DNA of 64,000 nucleotides. Origin: Bacteroidales bacterium. Lineage in GTDB: Bacteria > Bacteroidota > Bacteroidia > Bacteroidales > F082. Below are positions 8,201 through 16,592 of this stretch, in pieces. A program made the position numbers and the translations under genes. The notes beneath the pieces were generated by a model. It was not told the DNA's origin. It saw only the letters and a program-made list of their open reading frames with translations, and did not search any database. The stretch covers positions 1 through 64,000 of the forward strand of contig JAEEJS010000032.1 in the NCBI GenBank assembly GCA_016282015.1, given 5' to 3'. The first letter of the stretch is position 1. Each line of letters opens with the position of its first letter.

Positions 8201-8992
8201 ATGATAGATTTAAGAGATAAAAACGCCCTTGTAACCGGTGCCAGTTCAGGCATAGGCGCAGCCATAGCTCGACGTCTGTCCAAGGAAAAATGCAATCTGT
8301 TCCTCACAGGACTTGGAGAGGAGCAACTGCGGGAAACCAAGGAGACATGCGAGAAAGAGGGCGTCAAAGTATATTATAAAGAATGCAACTTCGGAGAGTT
8401 CGCCTCAATTGACGAGCTGGTGAAGGAAATAAAATCCATAGGATTCAGCATAGATCTTTACGTGTTGAACGCCGGCATCTCGCAGCGCGACCGCGGCTTC
8501 GACACCGACTTCTCCATAGACCAGCGCATAATGCAGGTCAACTATTGGAGCAGCGTATATCTGGTAAAACAGTTCAAGGATGAGATTCTGACCAAAGACA
8601 ATGTTAGCATGTCGGTGACCACCTCGCTGGCCGGTCTGTTCGGATTCCCTCTCAGAACCTCATACTGTGCCTCAAAGCATGCCCTATTCGGTTTCTTCGA
8701 GTCATTGGACCTTGAATACCCCAATGTTCACGTAACATTCCTGATTCCAGGACGCATCAACACGCCTATCAGCAAAAGCGCCCTCATGGGCAACGGCGAC
8801 AAATACGCAAAAATGGATCCGGGGCAGGCCAAAGGCTTGGATGTCGACAAGGCAGCCTCGCGTGCGGTGAAAGCCATAAAGAGACAGAAGCACCGCAAAC
8901 TTATAGGGAAAAGCGAACTGCTAATGGCTTATATTAATAGGTATATGCCTTGGCTCTATTACATTATAGCGAACAAAATTTCTCCAACCTGA
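8201..8992 (+). CDS. Short-chain dehydrogenase/reductase
   Basis: A 263-residue SDR with TGASSGIG at the N-terminus, the NAGIS strand-4 motif and the catalytic YCASK. The last ~20 residues (INRYMPWLYYIIANKI) form a hydrophobic stretch that could anchor the protein to the membrane, as in reductases of lipid metabolism. It is transcribed divergently from spt and 15 bases ahead of the double-VOC gene. A role in sphingolipid synthesis, for example 3-ketosphinganine reduction, is possible from context, but a general oxidoreductase cannot be excluded. Confidence 0.8.
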   Translation: MIDLRDKNALVTGASSGIGAAIARRLSKEKCNLFLTGLGEEQLRETKETCEKEGVKVYYKECNFGEFASIDELVKEIKSIGFSIDLYVLNAGISQRDRGFDTDFSIDQRIMQVNYWSSVYLVKQFKDEILTKDNVSMSVTTSLAGLFGFPLRTSYCASKHALFGFFESLDLEYPNVHVTFLIPGRINTPISKSALMGNGDKYAKMDPGQAKGLDVDKAASRAVKAIKRQKHRKLIGKSELLMAYINRYMPWLYYIIANKISPT

Positions 8993-9006
8993 TTTGGAAA
9001 TACAAC

Positions 9007-10074
9007 ATGAAAGCTCAACAAAAAGAAAAAGTCATCTGTGGAATACAGCAGGTAGGCATAGGGGTCGAGGACCTCATGACAGCCTGGAAGTGGTACAACA
9101 AACATCTCAACATCCGCATGAAGGTAGTCGACGACGACGGAGTGGCGGAGCGAATGCTGCCTTACACAGGCGGAAAACCTCAGCCCAGACATGCATTTCT
9201 GGCATTGGCCGAGCGCGGTGGCGGCGGTTTCGAGATTTGGCAGCCTAAAGGCCGTAAGGTGGTTTACCCCAAAGAGCCTCTACGCATAGGCGACTATGGC
9301 ATTAACATCTGCAAGGTGAAATGTCCGGATGTCAAGAAGGCGTTTGACTACTACAAAAACAACGGCATCAATGTTCTGAGTGAAATAAACGTCTCCCCTC
9401 TCGGCATTGAGCATTTTTACATTCAAGACCCTTGGGGCAATGTGTTTGAGATTGAAAAAGACGACTACATATTCATGAATGTGGACCTTCTGACCGGAGG
9501 CTCAAACGGTGCAGTGTTAGGCGTATCGGACATGGAGAAGTCAATAGAGTTTTACAGCAAGCTCCTCGATTACGACATAGTGGCTTTCGATAAGACAGAC
9601 GTTTTTGAAGACCTCAAATGCTTAAACGGCGGCAACTGCAAAGTGCGTCGCGTGGAACTGAAGCGCTCCAAGCCGATAATGGGACCTCTGAGCGACATTA
9701 TGGGACCTTCACATCTGGAGTTGATTCAGAATTTCGAGATTGAGGCTCACAAGACTCTCGAAGGCCGTTGGTGGGGCGACCCGGGCTTCATACATCTGTG
9801 CTTCGACATCCGCAATATGGAGAAGATACGCGAGGAAGCCAAGGCTCTGGGCCACGACTTTGTGTGCGACAGCGGCGACAATTTCGACATGGGCAATGCA
9901 AACGGACGTTTCACTTACGTGGAAGACCCTGACGGAGCTCTCATAGAGTTTGTGGAAACATTCAAAATTCCGCTCTTCAAGGGCATAGGGCTCAGCCTCA
10001 AGAAAAGAGACGACTACAAGCCTCTCCCGAGATGGATTACCAAGGCATTCCGCTTTACACGCGAGGTGTTTTAA
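9007..10074 (+). CDS. Double-domain VOC (glyoxalase/dioxygenase superfamily) protein
   Basis: A 355-residue protein with two vicinal-oxygen-chelate modules. The first (about 10-155) starts GIQQVGIGVEDLMTAWKWY and ends IQDPWGNVFEIEKD; the second (about 165-340) starts GAVLGVSDMEKSIEFYSKLL and ends YVEDPDGALIEFVET. Both end with the strand carrying a metal-binding Glu. The family includes glyoxalase I, ring-cleaving dioxygenases and 4-hydroxyphenylpyruvate dioxygenase; the reaction here is unknown. The Met at 9007 is chosen because the longer frame from 8950 overlaps the SDR gene and adds unmatched residues. Position 15 bases after the SDR and opposite spt suggests a link to lipid metabolism, which is inference only. 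Confidence 0.82.
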   Translation: MKAQQKEKVICGIQQVGIGVEDLMTAWKWYNKHLNIRMKVVDDDGVAERMLPYTGGKPQPRHAFLALAERGGGGFEIWQPKGRKVVYPKEPLRIGDYGINICKVKCPDVKKAFDYYKNNGINVLSEINVSPLGIEHFYIQDPWGNVFEIEKDDYIFMNVDLLTGGSNGAVLGVSDMEKSIEFYSKLLDYDIVAFDKTDVFEDLKCLNGGNCKVRRVELKRSKPIMGPLSDIMGPSHLELIQNFEIEAHKTLEGRWWGDPGFIHLCFDIRNMEKIREEAKALGHDFVCDSGDNFDMGNANGRFTYVEDPDGALIEFVETFKIPLFKGIGLSLKKRDDYKPLPRWITKAFRFTREVF

Positions 10075-10080
10075 TAAAAC

Positions 10081-10110
10081 AGAAAAGGCTTCCGAACGGA
10101 AGCCTTTTCT
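10081..10110. terminator. Bidirectional intrinsic terminator
   Basis: A perfect 13-bp stem (10081-10093 with 10098-10110), loop GAAC, with G+C core GGCTTCC flanked by A/T runs. It stands between the converging VOC gene and ompH and can serve both strands. Confidence 0.88.
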
Positions 10111-10129
10111 ATTTGTATTTCATTAGCGA

Positions 10130-10639
10130 TTAAAGACCGAGCTTTGCCTTGACATCGGCTGTGATGTCGATGGCGGTGTCACCTATTGAAAGGATGACGG
10201 TCTTTTCGAATACGTATGCCATACCTTTAGCCTTCACCACATCGTCTATAGCTTTCTTAATCTTGTCGAGCATAGGCTTTGACAGCTCTTCCTGTTTGGC
10301 TGCGAAGTCTGATTCGGCATTGTTCTGGAAGTCCTGAATACGGCCCTGGAGGTCGACGATTTCCTTTTCTTTTGACTGACGAAGGATATTCGACATTGTG
10401 GCTGAGTTAGCCTCATAGTCTCTCAATTTGTTCTGATATTCGGTTGCCATAGCCTGAAGCTCAGCCTGAAGTTCACCGTAGTAAGCCTGCAAATCCTGCT
10501 GAATCTTTGCACTCTCCGGCATCATGTCAATGATGCTCTGTGAGTCAACATAACCGATTTTCTGTCCCTGTGCATTGGCGCCAAAACTGATACCGAGTGC
10601 CAACACCATTAAAACCAATACTTTAGTTAATCTTTTCAT
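10130..10639 (-). CDS. ompH: OmpH/Skp-family periplasmic chaperone (second copy)
   Basis: A 169-residue protein with a signal peptide (residues 1-23, cut after ANA). The mature chain has the OmpH layout: an N-terminal strand with IGYVDSQSIIDMMPE, a long charged coiled-coil (about 50-125), and a C-terminal strand region around AYVFEKTVILSIG. Skp trimers hold unfolded outer-membrane proteins in the periplasm. It is the second of two ompH genes behind bamA, a standard Bacteroidota arrangement. It has its own candidate promoter in the 87-base gap and is closed by the two-way terminator. Confidence 0.92.
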   Translation of the reverse strand: MKRLTKVLVLMVLALGISFGANAQGQKIGYVDSQSIIDMMPESAKIQQDLQAYYGELQAELQAMATEYQNKLRDYEANSATMSNILRQSKEKEIVDLQGRIQDFQNNAESDFAAKQEELSKPMLDKIKKAIDDVVKAKGMAYVFEKTVILSIGDTAIDITADVKAKLGL

Positions 10640-10675
10640 TTCTATTTAATTTTAATTATTCTCTCAATTTTGCTG

Positions 10676-10683
10676 CAAAGATA
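10676..10683 (-). promoter_or_regulatory. -7 box for the second ompH
   Basis: Reads TATCTTTG on the minus strand, a strong TAnnTTTG match, 36 bases before the ATG at 10639. It would allow this chaperone to be made independently of the bamA operon. Confidence 0.6.
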
Positions 10684-10726
10684 GTATTTTTTTCATTAAC
10701 AGTGGAAATAATTTTCCCGCAGCAGT

Positions 10727-11383
10727 TTATTTCTTTCTTTCATCTTCAGCGCCTTTAGGCGTTCTTGGCTCCGACTTTTTGTTGCCGCTTCCGCTGCCTG
10801 CCGAGCCACTGGCTACGTTTGAACGCTTTCTATCCTGACGGCGAACGGTCTGCATCACATTGCCTATCTCGTCCAGAACGTCATCGCTGATGTCGAACTT
10901 GTCGTTACAATACAAAATGGTGGTGCCGGCTGCTTTGTCAAGCACGAAAGCATAGTTCTTAATCTGCGCGACTTGAGTTATGGCATTGTAAATCTTTTCC
11001 TGAATAGGCTGTATCAGCTCGACTCGCTTGGTGAAGAGCTCTCCGTCCGGGCCGAAATACTGCATCTGAAGAGCGGCTATTTCCTGCTCCTTGGCAGCGA
11101 TAGCGGCTTCCTTTCTGTTTTTCATGTCGTCAGAAAGCAGCACCGATTCGGTCTGGTAATCGCGAACCATCTTATCAAGTTTGTTGCGCAATGCCTTGAT
11201 CTCATTCTCCCATGCTACCGACATCTGGTTGATTTCCTCCTGTGCATCGCCGTATTCAGGGATGTTTTGTAGTATATAATCAGTGTCGATGTAAGCTATC
11301 CTCTGGTTACCCTGAGCCTGGACTTTGCCCAATCCCAGAATCATACAGAATGCGAACAATAAAATTGATGTTTTTGTCTTCAT
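10727..11383 (-). CDS. ompH: OmpH/Skp-family periplasmic chaperone (first copy)
   Basis: About 218 residues. A signal peptide starts at MKTKTSILL and ends at VQA; I chose the Met at 11383 for this reason, though an ATG at 11401 would add six residues and is also possible. The mature part has the IAYIDTDYILQNIPEYG entry strand, a coiled-coil (about 50-110) and the YAFVLDKAAGTTILYC strand typical of OmpH. The last ~35 residues are a low-complexity tail rich in Ser, Gly, Lys and Glu that the second copy lacks. It follows bamA by about 20 bases and is probably co-transcribed, so client chaperone and insertion machine are made together. Confidence 0.9.
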   Translation of the reverse strand: MKTKTSILLFAFCMILGLGKVQAQGNQRIAYIDTDYILQNIPEYGDAQEEINQMSVAWENEIKALRNKLDKMVRDYQTESVLLSDDMKNRKEAAIAAKEQEIAALQMQYFGPDGELFTKRVELIQPIQEKIYNAITQVAQIKNYAFVLDKAAGTTILYCNDKFDISDDVLDEIGNVMQTVRRQDRKRSNVASGSAGSGSGNKKSEPRTPKGAEDERKK

Positions 11384-11403
11384 ATTTCTTAATTTATTCA
11401 TTT

Positions 11404-14061
11404 TTAATCTATTGAACCTCCAATCGAGAAGTGGAACTGGCTACCCGCAGCGTCTGTAACGCCTGGGACCTTGTCGAAGCCATAACCCCAGTCAAGACCG
11501 AGCATACCGAACATCGGCAGGTATATTCTGACGCCCATACCAGCCGAACGGTAAAGGTCGAACGGGTTGAACTTGTCGAACCCGAGCCAGCAGTTACCAG
11601 CTTCCACAAAGGTGAGAGCGTAGATTGTTGCCGATGGGTTAAGTGACAGGGGGTATCTGAGCTCCATAGTGTATTTTGCAAAGACATTACCGCCTTGGTT
11701 GTCGTTGACAGTATAGTTAGGCGTCAAAGAGTTGTTGGCATAACCTCTCATGCCTATGAGCTCACGTCCGTCAAAATTGTAAGCACCTGTCAAACCGTCA
11801 CCACCTAGACAGAAACGCTGGAACGGTGTGATTCCGATATCAGGATTGTAGTAACCCAGCAAGCCGAAGCGGGCACGCGTCATCAACACCAGTTTGTCAG
11901 CCAGTTCGGTATAGATGGCAGCCTTGAATTTCCACTTGTGGAACTCCACCCAGTGGAACATTGCATCCTCCCTCTCGTCTTCATCCGGATACTTGGCTTT
12001 GTAGTCTACGTCGTTGAACAGAGAATACGGTGGTGTAAGCTCCAACGACAGCACAAACTCCGATCCGAAGCGAGGGTAAATCGGGTTGCTGGTTGAGTTA
12101 CGGCCGAATGTGATGTTATATCCGATAAGGTTGAAGTTACCGTTACCGGTACCGAAATTGAATATGGTCTTGTAGTTATCCAGCTGATACTGGATCAAGT
12201 TGATACCGTTGTAAAGGGTAAAATAGTCATCAGGCCATTTCAGACGTGTGCCTATACCCACTGAAACACCTGTCTGCATGAAGTATCCGGTAACTGAGGT
12301 TCTATTGTTACGGTAAGTTGAATGATAAAATGATACCGTGAGTGCATTAGGCTTCTTGCCGCCCAGCCATGGCTCAGTAAAGGTTACACCATAATTAATA
12401 TATGTGGTACCGTAAGTCTGAATCCTGAACGAAAGTTTCTGTCCGTCACCTGCCGGGATAGGTTTCCATGCGTCTTTTTTGAAGACGTTACGAAGCGAAA
12501 CGTTGTTGAGGTTAAGACCGAGCGAAAGCATCAGTCGGTTGTAGCCCCATCCGGCAGACAGCTCAACCTGGTCGTTAGGTGTCTCTTCCACTATGTAGTT
12601 GATGTCGACTGTGCCGTCGGAAGGATCCGGCTGAATGTCCGGCAGCAGCTTTTCAGCGTTGAAATACTGCAAAGCCGAGAGTTCGCGTACGGTTCTAATG
12701 ATATCGCTACGGCTGTACAATTGTCCCGGTCTTGTATACATTTCGCGGACTATAATCTTGTCGTTGGTCTTGGTGTTGCCCTTGACAGTCACGCGTTTGA
12801 TGGTAGCCTGATCGCCTTCCACCATTCTCATTTCAAGGTCGATGGTGTCGTTCTCCACTCTCACCTCAACAGGTTCGACACGGAAGAACAGATAACCGTC
12901 ATCCATGTATAGAGATGAGATGTCGTATCCGCCTTCAGTATAGGTCAGGTTTTTCTCCAGAAGATCCTGGTTGTAGACATCGCCCTTGCGTATGCCAAGC
13001 ACCTTGTTGAGAGTGGCTGTGTCGTACTTGGTATTGCCCACCCAGGTGATCTTACCGAAGTAATATTTGTCTCCCTCGCTGATATCAAGTGCGATGCCTA
13101 TGTTTTTATCGTCCATCACATACACCGAATCTCTGACGATTTTAGCGTCACGATAACCTTTTTCGTTGTATTTCTTGATAATAAGCTCTTTATCTACCTC
13201 ATAGTTGTCTTTGTTGAAACGTGAAGCTTTGAAGATACGCGGACGGACGTATTCTGTAACGTACTCTATGAGTTCTGTCTCAGCTTCCACAGGTTTCAGA
13301 GTGATAAGATCCCAAACTGTGTTAACCACTGTGGCTCCCAATGGGCGCAGCGGGTCGAATTTGCCACGGCGCTTTGTATCTTTCATAGCTGAACGCACTT
13401 GCAAGTCGCTCAACACTTCATTATTGTTGATCACAATCTCACCTATGCGGACCTTGTGCTTCTTATCAACACTGATGATGAGGCTTACATAATTGTTCAT
13501 GGTTGTGTCGGGCACAGATGCGATTTTAACTTCGGCGTTTAAATAACCCTTGTCGGCAAAGTAATTCTTAATGATACGCTCGGTCTTGTTGTAAGTGTGC
13601 TCTGTTGCCACATCTCCACGGGTGATATTGATTTTCTTTCTGACATCCTCGGCCTCAGACTTCTTGAAACCCTTGAATGAGAACTTGCTGATACGGGGTC
13701 TTTCCTTCATGTCGATGTTAAGGAATATCTTGCCCGCAACCTTTTGAGTATAAGTTATCTGAATATCTTCGAAGAGTCCCTGTTCCCACAATTTCTTGAT
13801 GGCGTTTGTTATCTTGTCACCTGGCACCTTCACTGTCATACCCACATTGAGTCCGGAAAGCATAACCACTACGGCAGGGTCGACATACTGCACACCTGTC
13901 ACGGTAATACCGCCAATCTCATATTCCCGAGGGAAAGAATAATCAACCTCAGAAAGGTCGTTGCCGACCTGAACCTGTGCGTTGGACACCAAACCTGTCG
14001 CAATGAAAGTCATAAACAACAGGGCTGTGGTCAAAAATTTATATCTCTTCAAAAACGTCAT
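11404..14061 (-). CDS. bamA: BamA outer-membrane protein assembly factor
   Basis: An 885-residue protein with a signal peptide (1-28), POTRA domains (about 48-500) and a 16-strand Omp85 barrel (about 510-885). The barrel holds IGMRGY (RGF/RGY motif of loop 6) and ends in a Phe-Ser-Ile-Gly-Gly-Ser-Ile-Asp strand, somewhat beyond the usual terminal aromatic. BamA folds and inserts outer-membrane barrel proteins. Genes for UppS before it and two OmpH chaperones after it form the conserved Bacteroidota envelope cluster. Spacing to uppS is three bases. The insertion LITLKPVEAETELIEYVTEYVRPR inside the POTRA region is longer than in E. coli, as is common in this phylum. Confidence 0.95.
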   Translation of the reverse strand: MTFLKRYKFLTTALLFMTFIATGLVSNAQVQVGNDLSEVDYSFPREYEIGGITVTGVQYVDPAVVVMLSGLNVGMTVKVPGDKITNAIKKLWEQGLFEDIQITYTQKVAGKIFLNIDMKERPRISKFSFKGFKKSEAEDVRKKINITRGDVATEHTYNKTERIIKNYFADKGYLNAEVKIASVPDTTMNNYVSLIISVDKKHKVRIGEIVINNNEVLSDLQVRSAMKDTKRRGKFDPLRPLGATVVNTVWDLITLKPVEAETELIEYVTEYVRPRIFKASRFNKDNYEVDKELIIKKYNEKGYRDAKIVRDSVYVMDDKNIGIALDISEGDKYYFGKITWVGNTKYDTATLNKVLGIRKGDVYNQDLLEKNLTYTEGGYDISSLYMDDGYLFFRVEPVEVRVENDTIDLEMRMVEGDQATIKRVTVKGNTKTNDKIIVREMYTRPGQLYSRSDIIRTVRELSALQYFNAEKLLPDIQPDPSDGTVDINYIVEETPNDQVELSAGWGYNRLMLSLGLNLNNVSLRNVFKKDAWKPIPAGDGQKLSFRIQTYGTTYINYGVTFTEPWLGGKKPNALTVSFYHSTYRNNRTSVTGYFMQTGVSVGIGTRLKWPDDYFTLYNGINLIQYQLDNYKTIFNFGTGNGNFNLIGYNITFGRNSTSNPIYPRFGSEFVLSLELTPPYSLFNDVDYKAKYPDEDEREDAMFHWVEFHKWKFKAAIYTELADKLVLMTRARFGLLGYYNPDIGITPFQRFCLGGDGLTGAYNFDGRELIGMRGYANNSLTPNYTVNDNQGGNVFAKYTMELRYPLSLNPSATIYALTFVEAGNCWLGFDKFNPFDLYRSAGMGVRIYLPMFGMLGLDWGYGFDKVPGVTDAAGSQFHFSIGGSID

Positions 14062-14064
14062 TGT

Positions 14065-14811
14065 CTACTTCTTAATTTGTTCACTTGTCTTGCCGAATCT
14101 GCGTTCGCGTGTCTGATAATCGATAATTGCCTCGTATAAGTCTTCCTTCGTGAAGTCAGGCCAGAATTTTTTTGTAAAATAAAGCTCGGAATAAGCTATC
14201 TGCCATAACAGATAATTGCTGATACGCTCCTCGCCGCTGGTGCGGATAAGCAGATCGGGATCGGGCATACCGGCCGTGGCCAGATGTCGGCTAACCGTGG
14301 TCTCATCAATATCTTCCGGACGGATAGTGCCGTTTTTCACCTCTTCAGCTATATCCCTGACGGCCTTGGTCAACTCCCATCTTGACGAATAACTCAAGCA
14401 AAGAGTCAAAGTCATGCGGGTGTTGTTTTTAGTATTGTCGATGGCATACATCAATGCCTCGTACTGAGACTTAGGCAGTCGTTTCAAATCGCCTATGGCG
14501 TTGAGCCGGATATTGTTGTCGTTCAAGGTTTTGAGTTCGTTTTTCAAAGCCGAGGTGAGCAACGCCATCAAAGCGTCAACCTCCATGGAGGAGCGGTTCC
14601 AGTTTTCTGTGGAGAATGCGTACAAGGTAAGATATTTCACTCCAAGTTCAGCGCAAGCTTCGGTAGTGGCACGCACAGCATCTACGCCATGCTGATGTCC
14701 GAATACACGCATCCTGCCCTGCTGCTTAGCCCAGCGTCCGTTGCCGTCCATGATTACAGCTATATGCTGCGGCAGACGCTCCATGATAATCTTATCTTTC
14801 AAACTCTCCAT
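14065..14811 (-). CDS. uppS: Isoprenyl transferase (undecaprenyl diphosphate synthase)
   Basis: A 248-residue cis-prenyltransferase that builds C55 undecaprenyl diphosphate, the lipid carrier for peptidoglycan and surface glycans. Visible signature: [14 protein letters not shown] with the catalytic Asp, the [10 protein letters not shown] motif, and the C-terminal [20 protein letters not shown] with YSELYF. The correct start is the ATG at 14811; the frame also has a TTG one codon earlier. That ATG shares one base with the TGA of the DUF6089 gene (TGATG), suggesting coupled translation. Confidence 0.95.
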   Translation of the reverse strand: MESLKDKIIMERLPQHIAVIMDGNGRWAKQQGRMRVFGHQHGVDAVRATTEACAELGVKYLTLYAFSTENWNRSSMEVDALMALLTSALKNELKTLNDNNIRLNAIGDLKRLPKSQYEALMYAIDNTKNNTRMTLTLCLSYSSRWELTKAVRDIAEEVKNGTIRPEDIDETTVSRHLATAGMPDPDLLIRTSGEERISNYLLWQIAYSELYFTKKFWPDFTKEDLYEAIIDYQTRERRFGKTSEQIKK

Positions 14812-15656
14812 CAATTGTAATTTTTATATCTTTCTCTTTTGTTACAGTCATTTCCGTTAGGCAGGTTGAACTTGTATGTCATCGAAAGGTTCAGATAACC
14901 GTACCAGTCGTAGTCGTTTGCACTGCCTCTCTGTATATACGGCGAGCCGTTGCTAAACCCTGTAGGGTCACTATAGGCATTGTTTTGCAACGGATAATAG
15001 GAATGACAATCGTCAAGCCAGTCTGTCAAAGCAAGGTCCCAACGCCATTCCAATGCCAAGCCTATGCGCCTGGACAGGCTGTATTTAGCTCCTATGCCAA
15101 ACGGTATTGAGACTGCCACTTTGCTGTACTTGGCATTTCCGTTATTAATGTTGTCTTCCAAAGTGCCGTTGTTGTCGTTATAGCCGCTGACGTCAGTCAG
15201 CACGTTGCACAACTCAGTGCCGTCTTCAGCTTTGGGATTAAACATAAGCACCGAAATGCCTCCGAAAAGGTAAGGCGTCAATCCGTTGCGTTTGCTTCCG
15301 GTGAAATAATCGAGGAAGTTAAATTCAGCCACTAAGGCTACATCGTGCACGTTGTTAGTGAATGACAATCCGCGCTCAGGTCTGTAACCGGATTCCTTGT
15401 CACTGCCGGCAAGCTGCAGGTTGGAATAGGCCAGACGGAAAGCCCAACGGGTACCGCCGTAGAATCTCACCAGAACTCCCCAGCCCAATTTGCTCTGATT
15501 GAACGGTTTTTTAGGGTTGATATCGCCCATGTAGTACGACAATCCGATCGAACCGCCTACTTCCATGACTTGGGCGCATGCCTCCTTTTGAGCAAAAAAT
15601 TGCCCTCCGAAAAAGATAATTAACGCAACTACACTAAACTTTCTTAAAATTTTCAT
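14811..15656 (-). CDS. DUF6089-type outer-membrane beta-barrel protein
   Basis: A 281-residue protein with a signal peptide (1-28, cut after ACA) and a mature chain of amphipathic strands: [57 protein letters not shown] and a final [11 protein letters not shown] strand. The opening and [13 protein letters not shown] fit DUF6089, a Bacteroidota family found ahead of uppS-bamA. Function is unknown; a small porin or barrel-assembly accessory role would suit the context. It has a candidate promoter of its own 61 bases upstream and may start the uppS-bamA-ompH transcript. Confidence 0.8.
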   Translation of the reverse strand: MKILRKFSVVALIIFFGGQFFAQKEACAQVMEVGGSIGLSYYMGDINPKKPFNQSKLGWGVLVRFYGGTRWAFRLAYSNLQLAGSDKESGYRPERGLSFTNNVHDVALVAEFNFLDYFTGSKRNGLTPYLFGGISVLMFNPKAEDGTELCNVLTDVSGYNDNNGTLEDNINNGNAKYSKVAVSIPFGIGAKYSLSRRIGLALEWRWDLALTDWLDDCHSYYPLQNNAYSDPTGFSNGSPYIQRGSANDYDWYGYLNLSMTYKFNLPNGNDCNKRERYKNYN

Positions 15657-15716
15657 TCGTCTAATTTTTCTTCTCTCTTGATAGTCAGCCTTTTAAATTT
15701 AACCCTAATAAAACGA

Positions 15717-15724
15717 CAAATTTA
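15717..15724 (-). promoter_or_regulatory. -7 box for the DUF6089-uppS-bamA-ompH run
   Basis: Reads TAAATTTG on the minus strand, a TAnnTTTG match in the 99-base gap after nadK. No clear -33 element. Confidence 0.45.
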
Positions 15725-15755
15725 CATTTTTATTTAATAATTATGTAAAAAATTT

Positions 15756-16574
15756 TCAATTTCTGACATCATTGCCCCAAAGGAGCTTATTTCGGATTGC
15801 TGAGAAGAAATCTTTATCGGGCAGTTTCACCATATTGAAGCTGAAGTCAGCCTTCCTGATTTCAAGCTCCAAGTGCTTGTCTACCAACCTACTGCGTGAG
15901 TCCAAGCTAAGCGAATACTCGTCGCAACGGCCGTCCACTTTAATCTTCACCACGCTATTGCCAGAGATGACAATGGGGCGCACGCTCAGATTGTGAGCCG
16001 ATATTGGAGTTATGAGGAAACTGTCATTGTTTGGTGCAACTATAGGGCCGCCCACGCTAAGCGAATAAGCCGTGGAACCTGTTGGAGTGGCGAAAATGAG
16101 TCCGTCTGCCCAGTAGGTGTTGAGCAGTTTGTCGTCTACAAACACCTGTATCACTATGAGACTGCTGCCGTCCTTGCGCATTATGCTCATTTCGTTGAGG
16201 GCGTAGTTGATACCGTTGAACAGCTGCTCCTGCCCCACCAGCTTTACCAATGAGCGTTTCTCTATCTCGTAATCGCCGCTCAGGATTTTATGCACTGCAC
16301 CTAAGGTCTCGTCAGGTGCCACGCCCGATAGAAAGCCCAGACGTCCGGTGTTGATGCCAAGCACAGGAATGCCGCTGTCGCGTACCAATTCCACAGTGTC
16401 GAGCATGGTGCCGTCACCTCCAAACGAGAACAGCATGTCGACCTTGCCTTTAAGCTGTTCGTATGAGTTGAACTTCACCGTTTCGACGCCAGCGCCGTGC
16501 AAAACGTCGAGAACCTCTTTCATGAGGCCTTCATAATCAGGATCAAATGTCCTTCCATATAATGCTATTCTCAT
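15756..16574 (-). CDS. nadK: NAD kinase
   Basis: A 272-residue cytoplasmic enzyme that phosphorylates NAD to NADP using ATP. The diagnostic GGDGT motif (in FSFGGDGTMLDTV) is followed by the expected GINTGRLGFL, the NE of ALNEMSI, and the ATPTGSTAYSLSVGGPI segment that shapes the NAD site. Length is normal. It follows the BamA/TamA-like gene by 18 bases on the same strand and is probably co-transcribed with it and rsgA. Confidence 0.96.
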   Translation of the reverse strand: MRIALYGRTFDPDYEGLMKEVLDVLHGAGVETVKFNSYEQLKGKVDMLFSFGGDGTMLDTVELVRDSGIPVLGINTGRLGFLSGVAPDETLGAVHKILSGDYEIEKRSLVKLVGQEQLFNGINYALNEMSIMRKDGSSLIVIQVFVDDKLLNTYWADGLIFATPTGSTAYSLSVGGPIVAPNNDSFLITPISAHNLSVRPIVISGNSVVKIKVDGRCDEYSLSLDSRSRLVDKHLELEIRKADFSFNMVKLPDKDFFSAIRNKLLWGNDVRN

Positions 16575-16592
16575 AACGTTATAATTTTCAAT

